DNA of 64,000 nucleotides from assembly GCF_048537545.1 (NCBI RefSeq), contig NZ_CP183218.1; one strand, 5' to 3'. Numbering within the stretch: position 1 is the first letter of the stretch; every line of letters starts with the position of its first letter. Source of the stretch: Chania fonticola_B (GTDB lineage: Bacteria > Pseudomonadota > Gammaproteobacteria > Enterobacterales > Enterobacteriaceae). The notes beneath the pieces were generated by a model. That model did not search any database. It saw only the letters and a list, made by a program, of their open reading frames with translations, and was not told the origin of the DNA. The position numbers were made by a program, and so were the translations under genes. This document shows, piece after piece, positions 34,401 to 41,668 of this stretch.

Positions 34401-34827
34401 CGCGGCATTGGTTGACCTCGTCCAGCCCGGAACGGCTGACGGCGCTGCCGATGCTTCTGGCACGGTCTTCCATTTCGGCCTCGATGGCGAACAGCCCTTT
34501 GGTAATCACCGCCAGGTAGTCCGGTGAGGTCTGGCCAAATGCGGTGAAGGCCGAAGGACTACGCAGTTCACTTTCGCTGTGGAACACGGCGGCGCGCGGG
34601 GTGGAGGATTGGCTGCCGATGATCAGCTCATCGGGGCCGATGTAGCCGGGCAGTTGCTTGACCAGCTCATTGAACAGCTTGGCATTCTTGACCAACTGCG
34701 GCATGCCGGCCACATCGCCACCCAGCGTTTCCAGAATGGCGGCACGTTCGGTGCTGATGGTGCTGTTTTGGGATAAGAGTCTTTCTGCCAGCAGTTTTAC
34801 GCGTGGCGTCAGTGAATAATGGGCCAT
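31408..34827 (-). CDS. cutC: Choline trimethylamine-lyase, long (type II) form
   Basis: A 1139-residue glycyl-radical enzyme that cleaves choline to trimethylamine and acetaldehyde. The thiyl Cys is C782 with neighbouring E784 in GCVEPQ, the Cys-Val-Glu pattern that marks choline lyases. The radical glycine is G1114 in RVAGYSA, 25 residues from the end. Residues about 350-1139 form the usual catalytic barrel. Residues 1-340 are the extension found in type II CutC proteins and visibly repeat the first part of the barrel. ATG 34827 was chosen (AGGAGA nine bases upstream) over a TTG two codons earlier. The activase follows. Confidence 0.95.
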   Translation of the reverse strand: MAHYSLTPRVKLLAERLLSQNSTISTERAAILETLGGDVAGMPQLVKNAKLFNELVKQLPGYIGPDELIIGSQSSTPRAAVFHSESELRSPSAFTAFGQTSPDYLAVITKGLFAIEAEMEDRARSIGSAVSRSGLDEVNQCRAMIYACNAAMHLAQKLASKAENMAAVENHPYRKAELQEAAAMLKKVPAYGASSFKEACQSFYFFQLALHLENGSYAVYPGGFDKLLYSFYQQDVTRGVLTPEQAYEIVECLWLKLCELSEVRAPRELDGYPMFDAMLHGVRLDDPALVINDLSAMLLAARSNLMTLNNNLQVKLFAGQAGARTQYTAPSAPFVAASEQDVATHKLMEGLTPRLQRLRDNYLDARPSVSIYRAITFTEMAKNNPGLPTILLRAKSFRAACETAPILIQQDELIVGHPCGKPRAGAFSPDIAWRWVRDELDTMGTRPQDPFIISEADKKTIREEIVPFWEGRSLDEICEAQYREAGVWAFSGETFVSDLSYHQINGGGDTCPGYDILLFTKGMNGIKADAQQHLAALSMENPADIDKIYFYKAAIETCDGVVAYAKRIADKARELAAVEQDPARRAELLTIAETNENVPANPPKTLQEALQSIWTVESLFEVEENQTGLSLGRLDQYCYPMYQADIESGRLTQEQALELLQAFIIKCAELMWMSSELGAKYFAGYQPFINLTIGGQKRSGGDACNDLTYLIMDAVRFVKVYQPSLACRIHNQSPQKYMEKIVDVVKAGMGFPACHFDDSHIKMMLRKGFDFEDARDYCLMGCVEPQKSGRIYQWTSTGYTQWPIAIEFVLNRGRMVLFDSYQGLDTGELNTLKTYEEFDNAVKAQIAHIVKLSAIGTVISQRVHRDVAPKPLMSLLVEGCMEQGKDVAAGGAVINHGPGLIFSGLATYVDSMAAIRKLVYQDGKYTLEQIRDALLANFEGFEQLRRDCLNAPKYGNDDDTVDQYALDITEWTERECRKYKMLYSTLSHGTLSISNNTPIGELTAATPNGRLAWMPLSDGISPTQGADKQGPTAIIKSVSKMNVETMNIGMVHNFKFLKGLLDTPEGKNGLITLLRTASILGNGQMQFSYVDNEVLKQAQVEPEKYRDLIVRVAGYSAYFVELCKEVQDEIISRTVIEKF

Positions 34828-34897
34828 GTTCAAATCTCTCCTGATGTCCTGCGGCTTTCACACAAATTGGCAAAATCCGTTGACTGTAATGAGTGCG

Positions 34898-36052
34898 TTA
34901 TTGAAGCTGTACCGGGCCGCCGCTGTAGGCGAGGCGGTACAGTTTCTCCAAATCTGCCGCGTTAACGTCGCGCGGGTTGGTTGGCGTGCAACTGTCGTGC
35001 AACGCCTGCGTGGCCAGTTCGCCAAGGCAAACCTGGAAGCGGTGTTCCTCCACCCCTGCGGCTTGCAGATTGGCCGGTAGCTGCATTTCCTGTTTCAGCG
35101 TTTCTATCGCCACCAGCAGGCTATTGACGCCATCGCGTACCGAGGTGCTTGGCAGCCCCAACAGGCGCGCCAGAGCGGCATATTTGTGCGCGGCCGGGGT
35201 GTCGCAGTTGCCGTCAACGTCGGCATTGAAGGCGACCACCGAGGTCATCAGCAGCGCATTGGCTCGGCCATGCGGTATACCAAACATGCCGCCGAGGGCG
35301 TGCGCCAGGCTGTGGGTAATGCCCAACGATGCGTTGGTGAATGCCATTCCAGCCATGCATGAAGCGTTATGCATTTTTTCCCGTGCAGGCAGATTGCTGC
35401 CCTGTTGGTAGCAGGTCAGCAGGTGGCCGAATACCATCTGCACCACTTTTTCGGCCATCGCATCGCTGAAGTCGCTGGCCTTGCGGGAGACATAGGCCTC
35501 CAGGGCGTGGCACAGCACATCCATCCCGGTATCGGCGGTAATACTGGCCGGCACCGACTTCACTAGCTGAGGATCGAGGATGGCGATGTCGGGCAGCATG
35601 AACTCGTCCACCAACACCAGCTTTTGGCTGCGGGACTTGATCACCGAGAAGCTGGTGACTTCGGAACCGGTGCCGCTGGTGGTGGGGATGGCGACAAAAC
35701 ACGGCTTGCTGCGGCCGCTGTCTTTACGGCAATGCCACAGCGCATACATCACCGCCTTGGCGGCATCGATGACCGAGCCGCCGCCCAAGGCAATCACCAG
35801 GTCCGGGTAGTCGTCATCCATCAGCTTCATGCCGCTGACGATGGCGGAAATATCCGGGTCTGAGGCCACCTGGTCATACTGACGACAGCGGATCTGCTGC
35901 TGTTGGAGCAGGCTGGTCACCCGCTCGGCCAAGCCAAACTTCACCATCGCCTGATCGGTGACCAAAAACGCCGAGCGTCCAGGCAAGCTGCTCAGCGCGA
36001 GCAGCGCATCCTCACCGAAATGGATTTTTGGCTTAATCAGAAACTCATTCAT
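34898..36052 (-). CDS. cutO: Iron-dependent alcohol dehydrogenase of the choline microcompartment
   Basis: A 384-residue group III Fe-ADH expected to reduce acetaldehyde to ethanol and regenerate NAD+ inside the compartment. GGGSVIDAAKAVMY near residue 93 binds the cofactor. Metal ligands fit D190-region DTGMDVLCHALEAYVS and HSLAHALGGMFGIPHGRANALL near 260. The ribosome site AGAGGAAG lies six bases before the ATG. It resembles EutG and other microcompartment alcohol dehydrogenases; the order cutO-cutC-cutD supports the name. Confidence 0.9.
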   Translation of the reverse strand: MNEFLIKPKIHFGEDALLALSSLPGRSAFLVTDQAMVKFGLAERVTSLLQQQQIRCRQYDQVASDPDISAIVSGMKLMDDDYPDLVIALGGGSVIDAAKAVMYALWHCRKDSGRSKPCFVAIPTTSGTGSEVTSFSVIKSRSQKLVLVDEFMLPDIAILDPQLVKSVPASITADTGMDVLCHALEAYVSRKASDFSDAMAEKVVQMVFGHLLTCYQQGSNLPAREKMHNASCMAGMAFTNASLGITHSLAHALGGMFGIPHGRANALLMTSVVAFNADVDGNCDTPAAHKYAALARLLGLPSTSVRDGVNSLLVAIETLKQEMQLPANLQAAGVEEHRFQVCLGELATQALHDSCTPTNPRDVNAADLEKLYRLAYSGGPVQLQ

Positions 36053-36070
36053 GCCTACTTCCTCTTACTC

Positions 36071-36328
36071 TTAACGCTCCCGGTGAACCTTCTCGACAAT
36101 GGCAACGATCGACATAGCCTTGTAGCGGTCTTTACTCAGTGCGAAATACTCTTCCACCAACACCAGATCGTTTTCACCGGCACCGACGCTATCGACGGCA
36201 ACGTAGGTGCGATCTTTGATGGCTTCCAGGTCGTCACCCAGCGCAGTGACCAGCAGCAGGTTACTGCCGCGTAGTTCGTCACTTTTCTGTGTGGCCACCA
36301 CATGGCCGGTTACCTTTGCGAGGAGCAT
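36071..36328 (-). CDS. cmcD: Pentameric BMC vertex protein (EutN/CcmL type)
   Basis: An 85-residue protein that caps the vertices of the shell. MLLAKVTGHVVATQKSDELRGSNLLLV is the typical EutN/CcmL start, and VAVDSVGAGENDLVLVEEY is the conserved core. The ATG at 36328 was chosen by family length and by AAGGGTG five bases upstream, although the frame is open further 5'. It follows cutF by 22 bases. Confidence 0.92.
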   Translation of the reverse strand: MLLAKVTGHVVATQKSDELRGSNLLLVTALGDDLEAIKDRTYVAVDSVGAGENDLVLVEEYFALSKDRYKAMSIVAIVEKVHRER

Positions 36329-36350
36329 GTTTTCACCCTTGTTTGATGTG

Positions 36351-37967
36351 TTACCGGGACAGGCGTCCAAGCACTTCAGTAATGATCCGTTCGACGTTTT
36401 CTTCGGTGATGTCATTGGCTGCGGCGTTAACCACTGCGCGGGTGACCGCCCCGAAACGATCGTCGCCCTGGGCATACAGCGGTGCCGGTGCGGCCTGCGG
36501 GGTTACCGCCGCCGTTGGAGCTGCAAAGCGGTTATCGTCGAAGATGCTGGTGCTATGGTTGATTGGCGCGCTGCACGGCTGAGCTGCGGGTTGTGGTTGG
36601 CGCAGATCCTCGATGCTACGAACGCCATAGCCGACTTTACGTACGTTCAGCAGGTTCATCGGGCCGACGTTGTCCGAGCTGGAGCCGCCACCAACGGCAC
36701 CGCAACCGAGCGTTAACGCAGGTATAAGATTCGTGGTTGCGCCAATGCCTCCAAGCGCGGCGGGCGTATTGATCAGGATGCGGTGCACCGGTTTTTGCAG
36801 CGCAAACTCGCGGATCACCTGCTGGTTCTGGGTGTGGATGACCAGCGTATGCCCCAGGCCTTCGTTGGTGAGCAACTCCACCACGCGGTCACAGGCGCTC
36901 ATCCAGTCTTCTTCGATGTACAGCCCCAGCACCGGGCAGAGTTTTTCACGGGCGTAAGGGTTTTTACGCGAGACGCTGTTTTGCAATGAAATCAGCACTC
37001 TGGTGGTCGCAGGTACGCAGAACCCGGCGCGTTCGCTGAGGTAGATGGCGGTTTTGCCCACCACTTCAGGATTAATCATGCCGTTCGGGCGTAACAGGAT
37101 ATTGGCCAGGCGGGCAGATTCATCGTCGTTCATGAAGTAGCAGCCCTGAGCCAGCAACTCGCGGTGTACATCCTGATAGATGCACTTTTCCACGATGATC
37201 GACTGCTCAGAGGCGCAGATCACGCCATTATCGAAGGTCTTGCTGGTGATGATGTCTTTCACCGCCTGCTGGATATTGGCGCTGCGTTCGATAAACGCCG
37301 GGCCGTTGCCTGGGCCACCGCTGATGGTTGGCGTGCCGGAGCTATAGGCCGCACGAACCATGCCTTCGCCGCCAGTAGCCAGGATCAGCGCGACGTCTTT
37401 GCTGTGCATCAGAGCTTTGGTGGCTTCCAGCGTCAGCTGGGTCAGGCCGTCAACGATACCTGCTGGGGCACCGGCCTGAAGCGCAGCCTGCTTGACGATT
37501 TCAATCGCCCGCTGGCTGCACTGGCGCGCATTAGGGTGCGGGGAGAAAATAATGGCGTTCCCGGCCTTCAGCGCGATCAGCGTTTTATAGAAAATAGTTG
37601 AGGTTGGGTTGGTGGACGGCACCAGGGCAGTAATAACCCCTAACGGGACGCCCACGTCCATCACTTTATTCTGCTGGTCGTCACGAATAATACCGACGGT
37701 TTTTAAATCCTTAATATGCTCAAAAACTTTTTCAGAGGCGAAAATGTTTTTTAACACCTTGTCTTGCCAATTGCCGAAGCCGGTTTCTTCATGGGCCATC
37801 TTCGCCAATTCTTCGGCATGCCTGGCCGCTTCGCTGGCAATATGTTTAATAATGCCGTCGATCTTTTCCTGTGAATATTTGGCAAACAGCAATTGTGCCT
37901 GTTTGGCATTTTTAATCAGCGTGCGAGCCTGCTGAATGGATTGTAAATCCGGATCTAATGTGGTCAT
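36351..37967 (-). CDS. cutF: CoA-acylating acetaldehyde dehydrogenase of the choline microcompartment
   Basis: A 538-residue EutE-like aldehyde dehydrogenase converting acetaldehyde, CoA and NAD+ to acetyl-CoA. Catalytic C251 lies in DNGVICASEQS. The catalytic domain ends near residue 445. It is followed by an Ala/Pro-rich linker with two similar D-D-x-R-F-[AG]-A segments and a terminal amphipathic helix (ITEENVERIITEVLGRLSR) that fits an encapsulation peptide. AGGGGA lies nine bases before the ATG. Length exceeds EutE (about 467) because of this tail. Confidence 0.92.
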   Translation of the reverse strand: MTTLDPDLQSIQQARTLIKNAKQAQLLFAKYSQEKIDGIIKHIASEAARHAEELAKMAHEETGFGNWQDKVLKNIFASEKVFEHIKDLKTVGIIRDDQQNKVMDVGVPLGVITALVPSTNPTSTIFYKTLIALKAGNAIIFSPHPNARQCSQRAIEIVKQAALQAGAPAGIVDGLTQLTLEATKALMHSKDVALILATGGEGMVRAAYSSGTPTISGGPGNGPAFIERSANIQQAVKDIITSKTFDNGVICASEQSIIVEKCIYQDVHRELLAQGCYFMNDDESARLANILLRPNGMINPEVVGKTAIYLSERAGFCVPATTRVLISLQNSVSRKNPYAREKLCPVLGLYIEEDWMSACDRVVELLTNEGLGHTLVIHTQNQQVIREFALQKPVHRILINTPAALGGIGATTNLIPALTLGCGAVGGGSSSDNVGPMNLLNVRKVGYGVRSIEDLRQPQPAAQPCSAPINHSTSIFDDNRFAAPTAAVTPQAAPAPLYAQGDDRFGAVTRAVVNAAANDITEENVERIITEVLGRLSR

Positions 37968-38055
37968 TAGTCTATTCCCCTGAATAGGAGTTTAATTTTT
38001 TACTTGCTGCAATCGGGTAGAGTACTTATCTGCCACCGCCGGTGATCAGGCTGAA

Positions 38056-38334
38056 TTACGCCTTATGCTGTGAGGCAATTTTCTCAATATCATTATGTGG
38101 GCGTGCAATAACCCGGGATGAAATCACTTCGCCAATTCGGCTGGCAGCTTCAATACCGGATTCCACCGCTGCGTTAACGGCACCCACGTCGCCTTTCACC
38201 ATCACGGTGACCAGGCCGGAGCCGACGTTTTCATAGCCAATCAGTTCAATATTGGCGGCCTTACACATGGCATCGGCGGCTTCGATGGCAGGCACCAACC
38301 CTTTGGTTTCGATCAATCCGAGTGCATCTTTCAT
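38056..38334 (-). CDS. cmcC: BMC-domain hexameric shell protein 3
   Basis: A 92-residue canonical BMC-H protein (MKDALGLIETKGLVPAIEAAD …) that tiles shell facets. The pore-loop region is ENVGSGLVTVMVKGD. It is the most diverged of the three tandem copies, with VPAIE for VACIE, TVMV for TAMV, and a different C-terminus. The short spacing (14 bases to the next shell gene, 88 to cutF) shows co-transcription. Confidence 0.93.
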   Translation of the reverse strand: MKDALGLIETKGLVPAIEAADAMCKAANIELIGYENVGSGLVTVMVKGDVGAVNAAVESGIEAASRIGEVISSRVIARPHNDIEKIASQHKA

Positions 38335-38348
38335 CAGTGAATTCCTTG

Positions 38349-38633
38349 TTATTCGGTGATTTTGTACTGCGAGATGATTTTCTGGATATCGTTATGCGGG
38401 CGGGCAATGACCAGTGAGGTAACCACTTCACCCACGCGTTTGGCCGATTCGATACCGGAATCCACCGCCGCCTTGACCGCGCCCACGTCGCCTTTCACCA
38501 TCGCGGTAACCAGGCCGGAACCGACGTTCTCATAACCGATCAGCTCCACGTTGGCCGCCTTGCACATCGCATCGGCGGCTTCAATACAGGCCACCAGCCC
38601 TTTGGTTTCAATCAATCCTAATGCGTCACCCAT
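38349..38633 (-). CDS. cmcB: BMC-domain hexameric shell protein 2
   Basis: A 94-residue BMC-H protein almost identical to its upstream neighbour. It differs at a handful of places: GIESAK for GVESAQ, and the tail DIQKIISQYKITE for DINKIVIKHKA. AAGGAG lies nine bases before the ATG. Near-identity of adjacent copies points to recent duplication or gene conversion. Confidence 0.93.
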   Translation of the reverse strand: MGDALGLIETKGLVACIEAADAMCKAANVELIGYENVGSGLVTAMVKGDVGAVKAAVDSGIESAKRVGEVVTSLVIARPHNDIQKIISQYKITE

Positions 38634-38657
38634 GATCCGTTCTCCTTGATGCGCTGT

Positions 38658-38936
38658 TTACGCTTTGTGCTTAATCACGATTTTGTTGATGTCGTTGTGT
38701 GGGCGGGCGATAACCAGTGAAGTCACTACTTCACCCACGCGTTGTGCGGATTCCACGCCGGAATCGACGGCGGCTTTTACCGCACCGACGTCACCTTTCA
38801 CCATGGCGGTGACCAGGCCGGAACCGACGTTTTCATAGCCGATCAGTTCGACGTTGGCCGCCTTGCACATGGCATCCGCCGCTTCAATACAGGCCACCAA
38901 CCCTTTGGTTTCGATTAAGCCTAATGCATCACCCAT
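38658..38936 (-). CDS. cmcA: BMC-domain hexameric shell protein 1, first gene of the cut operon
   Basis: A 93-residue BMC-H protein (MGDALGLIETKGLVACIEAAD …). The ATG at 38936 was chosen over a GTG five codons upstream because GGAGGA is seven bases before it and the N-terminus then equals that of the next copy. Being first in the operon, with strong ribosome sites, suits abundant shell protein. Confidence 0.93.
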   Translation of the reverse strand: MGDALGLIETKGLVACIEAADAMCKAANVELIGYENVGSGLVTAMVKGDVGAVKAAVDSGVESAQRVGEVVTSLVIARPHNDINKIVIKHKA

Positions 38937-39513
38937 TGTTGTTTCCTCCACAAAGCCGGTTTATGAGTTGTCATCTGCTGTGCCGTTCGGCCATGAGGGG
39001 ATCAAGGTTTCCGACGGCTAAGGGCACTATACCCCTCCGGTGGTTATTCAAAATATAAATTCATTAATCGATATCTATTTAGTTTTTTGTTCTGATAATA
39101 AGCCTCTATTTATCCCTTGTTTATCTGTTTGCTCTGATAATCAGCCCGAGAATAGTTCTGCTCCCTGGCAAGAAATGGCGGGTTTTGGCATTCACTTAAG
39201 AGCGGAAAATAATGTTAAATCTATGGTATTCAAATGGGTTTTTTAGGTAGCGGAGGGGCTTGCAGACTGTGGAGTAGCGCAGGTTTTTGCCGTGGCTATT
39301 TGAGTAGCTTCACGTGATACATATTGACCGCCGTTGTTACTGATATCACCGTACTAGCTCCCTCTCCTTTTTGGGGAGAGGATTGGGGGTGGGGGAAATA
39401 GCGATCGTCGAATAACCGACAGGCATTATGACTATCAGGGGCGGTTTTTTGGATAATGAGAGGCAGGCCAGAGGCTTATGACAAGGGGGAACAGCTTTGC
39501 TGGGGAACGGGCG
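38937..39513 (-). promoter_or_regulatory. Upstream region of the cut operon with phased direct repeats
   Basis: A 577-base gene-free stretch. Two 18-bp direct repeats, TTGTTCTGATAATAAGCC (39087-39104) and TTGCTCTGATAATCAGCC (39129-39146), match at 16 of 18 bases. Their starts are exactly 42 bp apart, close to four helical turns. On the minus strand a possible -10, TATAGT (39026-39031), lies downstream of them with no good -35, consistent with an activator-dependent promoter. The stretch 39040-39160 is A+T-rich. Beyond about 39250 only a single-arm repeat is seen. Confidence 0.5.
39356..39395. repeat. Single arm of the palindromic intergenic repeat
   Basis: AGCTCCCTCTCC-TTTTTGGGGAGAGG is a hairpin very like the right arm of the unit at 4330-4364, with extra T residues in the loop. 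No second arm is adjacent. Confidence 0.6.
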
Positions 39514-40035
39514 TTACTCTAACTGGCTGCCGGGTTTTAACGCGCAGATAAACAATGGGGAGTTGATCGAACTGAGCAGCACGGTGTCGGCATTGATTTT
39601 CCCCATTGCCAATTGCAGGCCGTCGTGGCTGTCTGACATTTCCCGCATAAAGTAATCGAAGATCACGTCGGGTGATTGATCGATAGAGGACTTGCTGGAA
39701 ACCCAGCGGTTGATCTGATAATAGCGGGCACCGGGGGAAACGCGCTTGCTGGTATAATCAAACTGTACGTAGCGTTGCAAATAAAGCCAGCCTGCCTCGG
39801 AGTCTGAATATCCTTCCACCACGATCGAACCTTTACCTTTGGCATTAAAGTTAAAGTGAATATTGACGTTAACGGATTCAGTGACGGTGTCTTCAAAATG
39901 CATAATGGCTTTGGTTGAGCAGTTTAAAATATCATCGCGCCGGATAACATTCTGCTTAACGGTGATAAATAGCGAGACCAGTAACAATATGATAGAGACG
40001 GCAAACAGCCTTCTCCCCCAGCCGATTGTTTTCAT
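39514..40035 (-). CDS. FidL-like membrane protein, partner of the ToxR-like regulator
   Basis: A 173-residue protein with one N-terminal membrane helix (RRLFAVSIILLLVSLFITV, residues 9-27) and a periplasmic remainder. The latter contains NVNIHFNFNAKGKGSIVVEGYSD and a single late cysteine. It lies 3 bases after the ToxR-like gene. This pairing (winged-helix membrane regulator plus small membrane protein) is like MarT-FidL and ToxR-ToxS. A role in stabilising or sensing for its partner is inferred. Confidence 0.65.
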   Translation of the reverse strand: MKTIGWGRRLFAVSIILLLVSLFITVKQNVIRRDDILNCSTKAIMHFEDTVTESVNVNIHFNFNAKGKGSIVVEGYSDSEAGWLYLQRYVQFDYTSKRVSPGARYYQINRWVSSKSSIDQSPDVIFDYFMREMSDSHDGLQLAMGKINADTVLLSSINSPLFICALKPGSQLE

Positions 40036-40038
40036 AAT

Positions 40039-40833
40039 TTATTTCCATGAATAATAAAAATAGTTATCGCAGTAGCTGAATGTATTATCTTGATGTTTGG
40101 CACAGTGTGCGAGAAACGTCCGACCTAAACCGTTGGATTGCAGCTTATCACCATAAAAGAACAGAAAACGTTCGTCTTTATCATACTTGATGTTCTTTTT
40201 TTCTTTGACGGCAATAAAGTTTTTCAGGTAATTGTCGCGCATTCTTGGATTTATCATGGTGTCGGTGGATAACACCTCAATGGGGTCCTGCGCGACGGGG
40301 GTGAAGGTGAGAGGGGTCAGGCTGCCGTTGTTACTCCATGACCAGCCGATCAGCGCGATGGCCAACAGCGATATCATCGCCCCGGCATAACCCCAGTAGC
40401 GATCGTTGCTGGTGATGGCCGCCGCCACCGGCGTTGGTTCTGGAGCCATCTCGGCAGAGGATTGATGTTCGCTGGCATGTATCACCGGATGCACCAAGGA
40501 ATCATCGATCACCTCGATCGTCAGCTCTGGGTTGATTTCTAGCCGGCCCCTGGCCACGGTGACGATCACGTTCTCAATGCCATAACGGCGGAAGGCTTTA
40601 CGCAGGATGCTCAGGTACTGGTTCAGGTTGCTGTTGGAGGACATCAGCCCGTTGTCGTCCCACACTCGCTGCATCACCGTATCGCGGCTGATCACGCCAG
40701 GATGCTGGATCATGAAGAACAGCAGGGCGTTGGCAGTGATGGTGAGCTGGCTATCTGACTTGCCGCCGTCGTCCAGCTTTAGCGAGCCTTCGGTGGCGTC
40801 ATAAATAAGAAAGGCATTAATTTTGTATTTCAT
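40039..40833 (-). CDS. ToxR/CadC-like membrane-bound transcriptional regulator
   Basis: A 264-residue one-component regulator. Residues 1-105 form a winged-helix OmpR/PhoB-type DNA-binding domain (LTITANALLFFMIQHPGVISRDTVMQRVWDD … NLNQYLSILRKAFRRYG). There is an acidic/Pro linker, one membrane helix (YAGAMISLLAIALIGWSW, about 150-168) and a periplasmic domain with two cysteines near the end (CAKHQD, YCDNYF). It reads toward the cut operon, with only the FidL-like gene and the upstream region between. That makes it a candidate activator of cut genes, but the link is inferred. Confidence 0.8.
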   Translation of the reverse strand: MKYKINAFLIYDATEGSLKLDDGGKSDSQLTITANALLFFMIQHPGVISRDTVMQRVWDDNGLMSSNSNLNQYLSILRKAFRRYGIENVIVTVARGRLEINPELTIEVIDDSLVHPVIHASEHQSSAEMAPEPTPVAAAITSNDRYWGYAGAMISLLAIALIGWSWSNNGSLTPLTFTPVAQDPIEVLSTDTMINPRMRDNYLKNFIAVKEKKNIKYDKDERFLFFYGDKLQSNGLGRTFLAHCAKHQDNTFSYCDNYFYYSWK

Positions 40834-40873
40834 TATCGCCCCTGGGTGATTGGCTGCCCGCGAACCGCGGAGG

Positions 40874-41440
40874 TTAAAGCTCCTCGAAGGTCATTGCCGC
40901 CAGCCTCGTCACCAATGCAAGCCGCTCTTCCGGCGTCATAGTGACTCCTTCCGTGAGTTCAGAAAGCCATAGGCCGTCTGCACCATAGCGCACCAAGTTA
41001 CCTACGTAGCTGCGATCCAGTTCATCGGCGTTGGCCAGATGTTGCAGCACCCAGTCCCGCCAGCATTTACGCAACACCATTTCATGCGGCATGGCCAGCG
41101 ACAGCAGGGCCAATTGACGGCTGGTGTCGCTTTCACTGATGCCTGCCAGGTACATCAGATAGGCCCGGGAGAAGCGCCCGCGTGGGTTATCGTCCTCGGC
41201 CATTAGCGCCATAATGCCGCGATCCATCACGGCCAGCAGGCGAATAAACAGCGCGTGGATTAGCTCCTGCCTGCCGGGAAAGTGGTGTAGCAGCCCGCCC
41301 TTGCTGACCCCAGCCTGTTTGGCGACGGCGTTTAACGACAGCGCGGCAATCCCATCTTTGGCTGCGATGATACTAGCGGCTTCCAGCAGCTGCTCTTGCA
41401 GCCGTTCCGGGTCTTTTTTGCGATGCACGTGGGTATTCAT
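40874..41440 (-). CDS. TetR-family transcriptional regulator
   Basis: A 188-residue repressor. The N-terminal HTH is IIAAKDGIAALSLNAVAKQAGVSKGGLLHHFPGRQELIHALF (about 18-60) and the C-terminal ligand-binding domain is helical. The start MNTHVHRKKDPERLQEQ was placed by family length; no strong ribosome site precedes it. A 20-bp palindrome just upstream is a likely self-operator. The ligand is unknown; an amine or quaternary ammonium compound would suit the context. Confidence 0.82.
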   Translation of the reverse strand: MNTHVHRKKDPERLQEQLLEAASIIAAKDGIAALSLNAVAKQAGVSKGGLLHHFPGRQELIHALFIRLLAVMDRGIMALMAEDDNPRGRFSRAYLMYLAGISESDTSRQLALLSLAMPHEMVLRKCWRDWVLQHLANADELDRSYVGNLVRYGADGLWLSELTEGVTMTPEERLALVTRLAAMTFEEL

Positions 41441-41448
41441 GCGGCGAT

Positions 41449-41468
41449 CATACCGACCAGCCGGTATG
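41449..41468 (-). promoter_or_regulatory. Probable TetR-type operator
   Basis: CATACCGACCAGCCGGTATG has perfect 7-bp inverted arms (CATACCG / CGGTATG) about a 6-bp centre. It starts 8 bases before the TetR start codon. Such ACCG…CGGT palindromes are common TetR-family sites. Confidence 0.6.
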
Positions 41469-41627
41469 TCATTTTTGATCGAGGTCAATCTGCTTCCCCT
41501 AAAGGTCAGACCAATCTTGAATAATGCTAAGTAGGTCAAACTATTCTATTTATCAATCAATTAGGAAAGCTTTTACTAGCTTAATCGAGGCGGGGGATAG
41601 GCGTGGAAGTTAATTTATGGCACGTGC

Positions 41628-41665
41628 GGTTCCCTCTCCTTGTGGGAGAGGGCCAGGGAGAGGGG
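41628..41665. repeat. Single arm of the palindromic intergenic repeat
   Basis: GGTTCCCTCTCC-TTGTGGGAGAGGGCCAGGG resembles the arm at 17655-17693, including the upstream text TGGCAC-x5-GGT. It sits directly after the GntP-type permease stop, where it may serve as a terminator. Confidence 0.55.
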
Positions 41666-41668
41666 CGT

